A stretch of DNA of 64,000 nt. Origin: Fonsecaea monophora (Eukaryota; Ascomycota; Eurotiomycetes; Chaetothyriales; Herpotrichiellaceae). The stretch spans positions 1 to 64,000 of the forward strand of contig NW_019173949.1 of the NCBI RefSeq assembly GCF_001642475.1, written 5' to 3'. Position numbers and translations under genes: made by a program. Positions 56,801 through 64,000 of the stretch are shown here, one piece after another. The notes beneath the pieces were generated by a model. It saw only the letters and a list, made by a program, of their open reading frames with translations. It did no database searches and had not been told where the DNA came from. Position 1 is the first letter of the stretch. Each line of letters begins with the position of its first letter.

Positions 56801-59800
56801 CAGAGAAAATCAAATCTTCCTGGATCAGAACATCAAGAGAAACGCCCCCCGAAACCCTCGGAAAACAAACAAGGCGACTCCGAAGGCACTGTCACCGCCG
56901 CTGAGCACGCCGAAAATGTTGGGTCACAAATGTCTCGTGCCACCGCCGCCCCCTCTAACGTCACCGAACCAAGGGCCAGGGCAGGTAGAACGGGTAATAG
57001 CGAACTCCCCAGCGCATCGAACGAACCAGGCAGAGGCGAGACCAACCCTGAACAGAAGAAGCCCACCATGGCCGCGAAAGCAGGGCAAGGCATCGACACG
57101 ACCAAGAAAAGGGACAAAGATAGAGTGTACGACACTAGAGGAATGACTGGCCTGAAGGGATCCAAAATGGCAATCTGGGTAAATTGAATCCAGAGCAATG
57201 TCAGTGGTTTGCTGGGACCCGCTAACTATTCAAAGGTACCATTCGTGACTTGGGAAACTGTCCAGGGCCAAAGACACTGGCGAAATGCTATTAGAATGGT
57301 CAAGCATGTGCAACAAGGTCCGGACGACTTCAATGTTATCAAAAAAGACATATTGGGCTCAAGCATCAATGAAGCCTTGGCACAGGTCGAGAAGGAGAAA
57401 GTCAGCCCTGGGAGGGTTAACTTCCTTTTGGACAGCTCTTGCTCCAGGACACTATCGGCGATCGAAGAAGTTATTAGAACCATCCGCGAAAAGACTGACA
57501 ACGATAGCCGCGCCAGCCTCGACGATGAATTGAAAACCCTTGAAAGAGCCATTGAACAACTGCGAGAGTCTACCCCGTCTCCTTCTCTGTCGGTCCTCAA
57601 ATGTCTTGAGGATCTACAAGAGGCCGTGGAAATCTACTCTGGAGAGCTCGAGACCAGCAAGGAGACTCAACTGCTACGCTATTATCTGGGTTTGTCACCG
57701 AGGGACGATGTCACAACTCATCATCTCCACGTGTCTCGGACCTTGGATCAATATCACTACTCTTCGTTGCCGGACACAAGAAGACGCGACGCGGATCAAG
57801 TGGTGCGACGCTATCAAAATGCCAAATGCAGGGGGCGGCGAAGCGACGAGAACCAACTTGACAACCAGAATGAACACAACCAGAATGAACACAACCAGAA
57901 TGAACACAACCAGAATGAACACAACCAGAATGAACACAACCAGAATGAACACAACCAGAATGAACACAACCAGAATGAACACAACCAGAATGAACACAAC
58001 AAGGTTGTCAACTTTTTCCGGCGCATTCTTGACTTGCTGCGGTTAAAATCTTCAGCCTCTGATGGAAAAAATACTGGATCGGATATCGCCCCGCCCCCTC
58101 CAACTGGCACACCAGATATGGACAGTCGAAATTTTCGAATGTGCATGGTAGACCAACTATGGCTTTGGATCATTGACGACAGTGCGTATTGTCTACATTA
58201 TGTTTGTGATGCAGTATCTGATTATGCCCTCCAGAAACTATCATTACCTGCTTTCCAGACCGATGGGGCCCAAATCCAAAGGGAGGCGAAAGGGCAGAAT
58301 CTGTGACAGGAAATGGCGAGGACCGCTTGATTCACAGAATAAGCAAGCACATCAGCGAAGACATAAGACCGCAAACTCGAACCGTTTATGAAATGGCAGC
58401 TTTAATAACGTCGTTTTGTACGGATTTCGTGGATCAATGCAAGGTCAAGGCTGACGGTGGAACGGCTTCGAGCCCCTCTGAATCCTTCCTCCATGTATTT
58501 GCAGACTCGATTGGTGTTGTGGTGAGTTTCCCGACTGAGACGGAAGTCTTTTCAAGGTATGCTGATACCTTTATTCAGATGGACAAAGAGGTTCAATACT
58601 TTGAAGATTTCAGGAGAGGTATTGCCGCTCGGCACAAGAATACGCAGACAAACCACGACAGTCATTCCCCCAATCTGGAACTTCGGCTGGAGAAAGAAAT
58701 TGCGCTTCTCGAAGAGATCAAAGATATACGTGACGAGCTAAACATTCTTCGGAGCATTTGTACTGATCAAGATGTTGTGCTGAAGAAACTCTCCAAATTA
58801 GCCACTAGGGGGAAGGATTCCAAGGCAAAGGGGGTTGTCGCAAATGACCGGATACTCGACTATTACCGACAACGGAGCAACATCGACACGCGAATTTCGC
58901 GGATCAAAAAGATGCAACAAGATGTTCGGACGGCATACGACGCTGTGAGGCAATTTCTGCTCGTCGTTTGGTGAGAGGCAGGCACTAACACAAGCAGATG
59001 AATCATCTATTGGATCTCAAGCAGAAGGATGCAAACATCCTCGAAGCTGCCGAAGCACGCAAGCAAGCAGAGGCGACGACCAAACAGGGTAGAACAATCA
59101 TGGTCTTCACCATCGTCACAATTATATTCGTGAGACATCCACCTGGCACCCGCTCTCCAAGTACATATCCAGGTGACTAACCCAGTGGTGTTTCCAGCTC
59201 CCCATGTCATTTTTGGCGTCTCTATACGCATTGAATGTTCAATCATTCCCGCATGACCAAAGTGACAATGTGAGCTATCCATCGGAATGGATATTTTCGA
59301 GGATATGTGCGTCTTTCTCCCTGGGTGTCAGAGACTTTGTGGGATTTTGCAATTCTGACCCTTTGGAACAGTTGGGACGACCGCTGCTCTCGCTGTTCCG
59401 TTGATTGCCATGGCCTTTAAAATCAATAAAGTCCTGGATTTCTTTGAGAAGCGAAGTCGAAATGAAGGTGGCAACAACCACAACAACCACAACAACCACA
59501 ACAACCACAACAACCACAACAACCACAACAACAACAAGGGGCACAGTAGGGAAAATAATCAATGGGTCCGATTTCCAGAAAAACAAAACCATCCACACGG
59601 CCGATTTAATTTTCGTGTCGACCAGGCTTCCAAGCGCAAGATGGTGATTCCCGAATCAGACATAGAACAGGGGTTGGCGAACGGCGGCGAGAGGCTTCCC
59701 AAGGAAGCGGGCAAGAAGTCTGGTTGGCCAAGTCGGTTGAACGCAGGATGGCATCCCGCTGTCCCACGAGGACCTCGTTTGGCAGGGCGAGAGGAGGGAC

Positions 59801-59841
59801 GGGCACGAGGCGTGGCTCTAAGTGATAGTATACTAGTATAG
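53698..59841 (+). CDS. Ankyrin-repeat protein with C-terminal CorA-like Mg2+ transporter domain
   Basis: 1,862 residues in ten exons: 53698-56334, 56389-56403, 56468-56608, 56669-57178, 57236-58181, 58259-58521, 58579-58944, 58998-59129, 59198-59306 and 59372-59841. All joins keep frame. Residues 50-800 form many ankyrin repeats (for example YGMTPLHWAAEGGSTEVVKL and DGCTPLHWACVEGHAELIDI). The C-terminal half matches the fungal CorA/ZntB-like family: FRWIHLPANN-WRWLKDLVQR, TLDQYHYSSLPDTRRRDADQ, CMVDQLWLWIIDD, IALLEEIKDIRDELNILRS, MNHLLDLKQKDANILEA, then TM1 (GRTIMVFTIVTIIF-LPMSFL) with ASLYALNV where CorA has GMN, and TM2 (TTAALAVPLIAMAF). A 150-residue disordered insert (exon 4) and two Asn/His-rich coding repeats (exons 5 and 10) decorate it. 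Probably a membrane protein; transport activity is unproven in this family. The ORFs after each intron stop alone, so the exon chain is the only full-length reading. Confidence 0.85.
57863..57997 (+). repeat. Coding minisatellite, 15 bp x 9
   Basis: Nine identical copies of AACCAGAATGAACAC, coding for (NQNEH)9 in exon 5 of the ankyrin/CorA-like gene. The unit length is a multiple of three, so copy changes keep frame. Absence of any mismatch between copies suggests recent expansion. Confidence 0.97.
59473..59526 (+). repeat. Coding repeat, 9 bp x 6
   Basis: Six exact copies of AACAACCAC, coding for (NNH)6 in the C-terminal tail, directly after the second membrane span of the CorA-like domain. 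Confidence 0.97.
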
Positions 59842-60420
59842 GCGCAGGGGAGGGTGGACCTATATAGACTACCTCCTGACTAACCCAAGTACTGTACGTA
59901 GTACGTGGTAAGTACCGGGTCCTGTGAGTAGGTGGGTAGGAACCCTCAGATATAAGGACCACTGAGTGATATGTGAGCTGGTTTGTGGGCCAATTCATTA
60001 TATGCCGTTGTTCACGAACGAGTGACTCCTCATCCCTATATGCTACTTTTTACTTCATCCCGCTTCCTTCCTGCTTTCTTTGTACTTTTCTTTCCTTTCT
60101 CTGTCTCTTCTTCTTTCCTTTCTTTCTTCTCAATAACTCCCGCCTACCAGCCAGCCTGCCTACCAGCCAGACTATACGCCATCATGATCGGAAAAATTAC
60201 GTGAGATGTCAAAAGTCAAAACCCATGGTAAAGATAATTACTTCCTTTGCGCTTGCGCTTGCCCATGCTCGCTGCTCGCTCCCATTCAAAAGACAAAGAC
60301 TCGTCGAGTCGGGTCGAGCCGAGTCGACCACAAGTACTTATCCCAAACAAACGCCTCGCTTCGCCCCTCCCCTCCCCTCCCCCCTTTCGGTCGTAGGTGA
60401 CAAAACAAACAAAAAGGCCG
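59842..60420. other. Convergent spacer between the ankyrin/CorA-like gene and the ArfGAP gene
   Basis: 579 bp. Includes short palindromic sequence (GTACGTAGTACGTGG near 59895) and a pyrimidine-rich stretch at 60040-60180. No supported gene. Confidence 0.55.
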
Positions 60421-62851
60421 TCACCTCATGTATCGCGCGCTCAGATTCGCAAAGGCGTCGGGACTGTGTCTTCCTGCTTCCAGGTTGTTGATGCTCATGC
60501 TCTCGGCGCTGGCGTGTCGCGCCGCGATGCCCTGTTGTGGTCTCTGTCCGCCTCCTCCTGTGCCTCCCATCCCGGCACCCATGCCGCCGGGCATGGCCAT
60601 CGCCTGCCCGTAGGACTGCTGCTGCGCAAAACCTTGGAAACTTTGTTCGCGAGTCTGGGTTTGAGCCTGGACCTGGACCTGGACCTGTCCCTGGTGAGGA
60701 GATCCGAATGGATTGGCACCGGCACCTCCAAAAGGATTGAAAGCGCCGTTTGTATTGACGGTGTTCAGGTTGGTGTTGGTCACGTTGGTCATGAATGGAT
60801 TGCGGTTCCCGCTTCCACCGGCGGAATGCATGTTCGACAGTGAAACGGGCATGGTTGCGCTACGTTTCGCGGGCGAGAGATGGTTGTTGCCGAAAATATC
60901 GCCCGAGGGGCTATATGATACCGGCTGTTGAGGCTGTTGTTGCGGCTGTTGCTGTTCAGATGCAGGTTCTGGGATCGATGCGAGTGGCTGAAGAGCGAGT
61001 TGAGGGTAGTTGTAAAGAGCCAAGATGGAACTCTTGTCGTAGCGGCCTGTTTGTTGGGGCACCATAGGCTGCTGGTTCTGCTGAGAGAATTGCGGCTGTG
61101 AATATGGTGGCTGTTGCTGAACTTGAGGCGGTGACATTGGCATCGATTGCGACTGTGTCTGTTGCTGAGGTTGTATTTGCTGTTGAGTGTACTGGAAATT
61201 GGCAAAAGGAGATTGGGTTTGGGGTATTTGAGAGTTCATCGCTTGAGAATACTGCTGCTGCTGCTGCTGCTGCTGTATGCCCTGTTGCTGGAAAGGGTTG
61301 TTCGGCTGGGGTTGATTCTGAGGGGCAGTCCCGAACAGGTCTTGGGGTTGCTGCAGCTGCGGTTGTTGTACTGGTCGAGGGGGGGAAGCTTGGGAGGGCG
61401 GTATTCCGAAGGGATTGAAACTTGCTGGGAGCGAGCTTTGTCGTTGTTGCACTTGTGCCGATTGCCCAGGTGACTGTACGTTCAAGAAAGGGTTTGATGA
61501 AGGAGATGAAGGTACCTGGGAAAGGAACGGGTTGTTCCCCGTCGACTGAGCCGACACTGGGGTAGGTTGGAAGAAGGGATTGCTCGTGACAGGAATCGCT
61601 GCGGGTGACGCCACATATCCTTGCTGGAATTGCGTCGACGTGACCGGAGGTGTCATTGAATACTGAAACCGAGGATCCTGTAAAGGAGGCGGCTGGCTCG
61701 GATATCCCCCGGTGCTGTGAGGGAACAAGGGCTGAGAAACTTGCATGGACTGAAAGGATTGTTCGAGTCCCGTCTGGGACGGGCTGCGATTAGGCTGAGC
61801 ATAGGGGTTGTTGCTGTTGTAGCTTGTTCCGCTGGTCGGAGTCGAGGGCTCTTGGGGTTTTGCCAATGACAGACCAACAGTTTGTTGGTTGTTCATGGAT
61901 GTAAATGGGTTGTACGACGGCTCTTGAGGTTTGGGTGTAGGCTCTTGACTCGCAGTAGGTGTAGGTCCCTGCCTCCTGGAGGAAGCGGTATTTCCATTCT
62001 CACTCGGCCCAAGTTGGACCAATGCTTCAATTGTCCTTTCCACATTCCCATTCAACCGTCGCAGCAAATTCGTGTTGCGGTCCGTGTTGCTGAAGCCCAT
62101 GTCTCGCAATGTCGCCAACTTCGTTTGTAACTCGGCATCTGTCATCTCAAAGCGCGCATCGTCCATTCGTGAATCATAATCGCCAGTGGGAATGCGGAAC
62201 GTGCTATCTACCCGGGGCTCTTTCTGGTGTTTCTTCTTATCGTGCTTCGACAGGCTATAGGCGGAAGACGAGGCTCGAAGACCAAATCCGAAGAATTTGC
62301 CCTTCTTGGGAGGTAAAGGGGGCGGAGGAGAATCGAGATCTCCTCCTTGGGGTCTGGAATAGCTGGACGGAGGATTGTCGTCGCGCTGAGGAGGTTCGGG
62401 TCTGCCGTCCGAGAGACTCTTTTCCTGGTATTTCTTGCGTATGAATCTTTCCATGGCCGAGTCGACCTCGTCGACATCAAAGGGCATGTCGGGCATCTTG
62501 TTCTTGGGATTGTAGATCTTGTTGACCGCGGTGTTGCCGTTGCGCCTCATGTTCTGTGCTCAGGTGTCAGTCAGTGGGTACGTGCGCTGAGGAGGAACGG
62601 GTGATTCTACCCACCTCAACCTGCTCCGTTGACCAGGTGTCCATGCTCAGAGACTTGACCTTGGAGATATGAGTGCCCAGTTTACGGTGCAGAGAGGCAC
62701 ATCGCATGCAGAGGAAGACACCCAGATTCCAGCTCGCCCACGCCGGGTTCTTCGCACCACAATCGGCGCATTGTGAATTCCCGGCGACGGAGAGCAACTC
62801 GTGAAGCTCCCGCTCATTCCGCGCCTGGGTTCTCTTGCTCATTGATGCCAT
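60421..62851 (-). CDS. ArfGAP protein with UBA domain and Gln-rich tail (Gts1/Ucp3-like)
   Basis: 789 residues in two exons, 62615-62851 and 60421-62553. It should stimulate GTP hydrolysis on Arf GTPases at Golgi/endosomal membranes. The ArfGAP zinc finger is in exon 1: CADCGAKNPAWASWNLGVFL with CMRC completing the C-x2-C-x16-C-x2-C pattern, followed by LHRKLGTHISKVKSLSMD with the catalytic arginine. The exon 2 start NMRRNGNTAVNKIYNPKNKM continues the domain. A UBA domain lies at about residues 216-262 (LATLRDMGFSN..LRRLNGNVERTIEALV). The remaining 500 residues are rich in Gln, Pro and Asn with NPF motifs, which bind EH-domain proteins of endocytosis. This order matches yeast Gts1 and fission-yeast Ucp3. 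The start could be ATG 62851 or 62842. Confidence 0.93.
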
Positions 62852-63452
62852 TTGCGAGGAGGGCGGCTGGTATTCGATAGGGTCGACGTGAAAACTGAAT
62901 CGAGCCGGACTTCACGACATGCGGAGCGTAGCGAGATTGACGTGGGAGTTTTTTGCGAAATGACAAGCTCGAGGTTGAGCGACTCGATTGATTCCAGACA
63001 CTTCAACTCATTGCCGCGACATTACTGCGACTTGATACGGCGTCGATCCTTTAGGTCGTCTCACAGAACGATTACCAATGTCTCTGCGGCACTTCAGTAG
63101 TACATATGAACTGAGCTATGCTTTGTTCGTGCCTCTACCCTTGCCGCAATTACATAACTGGCTGCGGTCCTAACAACCCCTTCCAGGAAAATGGTCCAGC
63201 GAATAGATCTCTAGCAGTGGATTTTCCACGCTTCCCGCTTCCCAAGCGACAACTTAGGCACTTGATGACTGAATGATAGTTCTCTAAATCATGTTCGTGT
63301 GTTTATGTGCATCTTCCATTGAACAAAGGAGGGAGGTCGATCACTATCTACAATCCAATCTATGCAACCATGAGATCAAAAACATCAACGCCAACGTCAT
63401 GCCGCCACCTCCAACTGATGCATCCTTATCAAGTCACATCTGCATCAAGATC
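62852..63452. other. Promoter of the ArfGAP gene and 3' region of the right-edge gene
   Basis: 601 bp between two minus-strand genes. No supported gene or element. Confidence 0.5.
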
Positions 63453-63992
63453 TCAAGACATCTCTGCGTCCCCATCGCCGCGTCTAGCAACGGAATAATC
63501 AATCCCATACCCATACATCTGTTGGAGCATGCCGTATTGATGTTCCATCGGCTCATCGTCGGACAAATGCCACCACTCTCTGCTGTTGTACGCTGGGTCC
63601 TTTGATTGTTTGTAGTTATCCTCCTTCATCATCATGGGCCCAAGTTCTGTGGAAGCCGTAACTCCGTGTATGTTTGGCTGTGCCTCGTAGCCATGCAGTA
63701 TGTACGGCTCGGCAGTGTGCTTAAGGTCACCCGTAGGGAGAGCACACAAATTCTTCAGTTTCTCTTGTTCCACCAACTGCAATCGATACTTGGCCGCTTG
63801 TTCTTCTCTTTCCATGCTTGTCTGTGGCCAATTCGCCAAATTATCAGGGTGCATCTGGTTGCCATACGTTGGAGGCGCGATTTGCCAAAGCTCTATCAAC
63901 CTCAGCCTTTGTTCAGGCTCCGCATTCTTAAACAACTGCAACTGAGATGGGAACAACACGGAGGCATTGATGCCAGACTGTTCAAGAACCAT
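63453..63992 (-). CDS. Unrecognised protein, possibly 5'-partial at the window edge
   Basis: 179 residues from ATG 63992 (MVLEQSGINASVLFPSQLQL). The frame has no stop between this ATG and the window edge, so the gene could start further right. I do not recognise a family. The protein reads as an ordered helical N-terminal part (QRLRLIELWQIAPPTYGNQM), then a Glu/Gln-rich helix (TSMEREEQAAKYRLQLVEQE) and an acidic, Tyr- and Met-rich C-terminus. No signal peptide or membrane span is seen. Amino-acid use is balanced, unlike that of shadow frames, which supports coding. It may be a small fungal nuclear or cytosolic protein, but that is a guess. Confidence 0.6.
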   Translation of the reverse strand: MVLEQSGINASVLFPSQLQLFKNAEPEQRLRLIELWQIAPPTYGNQMHPDNLANWPQTSMEREEQAAKYRLQLVEQEKLKNLCALPTGDLKHTAEPYILHGYEAQPNIHGVTASTELGPMMMKEDNYKQSKDPAYNSREWWHLSDDEPMEHQYGMLQQMYGYGIDYSVARRGDGDAEMS

Positions 63993-64000
63993 TGAAATTG

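Noticed and set aside
57863..57997. Regular short repeat as a CRISPR-like array
   Set aside because: Units are contiguous with no spacers, are coding, and the genome is eukaryotic.
57695..58173. Minus-strand frames with repeated FILVV and LCSFW units, hydrophobic repeats
   Set aside because: They are the reverse complement of the (NQNEH)9 minisatellite; no stop arises because the unit is 15 bp.

Overview
The window is nuclear DNA of a filamentous ascomycete (Pezizomycotina). Most genes carry short introns of about 45-75 nt with GT..AG ends and CTRAY or TACTAAC branch sites. The set includes a Zn(II)2Cys6 regulator, Spc7 with MELT-like repeats, a DUF7053 protein and an ankyrin/CorA-like fusion. 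A eurotiomycete, perhaps a black-yeast relative, is my guess; no single sequence proves it. Exon limits below were read by eye from splice signals and kept reading frames.

Layout. 1-3.4 kb: possible 3' end of an unknown gene, then a minus-strand Zn2Cys6 factor that shares a short divergent promoter with a WDR6/Rtt10-type tRNA-methylation cofactor (3.8-7.4 kb). 7.9-8.1 kb: a tRNA-Val(UAC) gene with two interruptions. 8.7-17 kb: an old-yellow-enzyme-family oxidoreductase, ribosomal protein S11 (uS17) and kinetochore scaffold Spc7. 17.8-30.2 kb, all minus strand: DEAD-box helicase Prp28, a CAMK-type kinase, a DUF7053 protein, geranylgeranyltransferase-I beta, eIF3j. 30.8-34.4 kb: enolase and proteasome ATPase Rpt4, divergent. 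34.6-42.9 kb: a small DUF1115-like protein, an MFS monocarboxylate-type transporter, an orphan protein, mitoribosomal mL59, splicing factor Prp39. 42.9-47.1 kb: a gene-poor stretch. 47.1-52.2 kb: GFA1 and GPI10, both concerned with cell-surface sugar metabolism. 53.7-59.8 kb: a ten-exon gene for a 1,862-residue ankyrin/CorA-like membrane protein with coding minisatellites. 60.4-62.9 kb: a Gts1-like ArfGAP. An unrecognised reading frame runs to the right edge.

The genes are mostly dispersed housekeeping genes, and I see no secondary-metabolite cluster or transposon. The outstanding signal is the tRNA-Val locus. Besides a normal anticodon-loop intron (51 nt), it is interrupted between positions 9 and 10 by a 53-nt segment with the marks of an mRNA-type intron: GTGAGC donor, a perfect TACTAAC branch site and a CAG acceptor. 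Removing both segments gives a complete cloverleaf with a fully paired acceptor stem. Second-rank signals are a possible poison exon in the unusually long third intron of PRP39, and the repeat-rich ankyrin/CorA-like gene.
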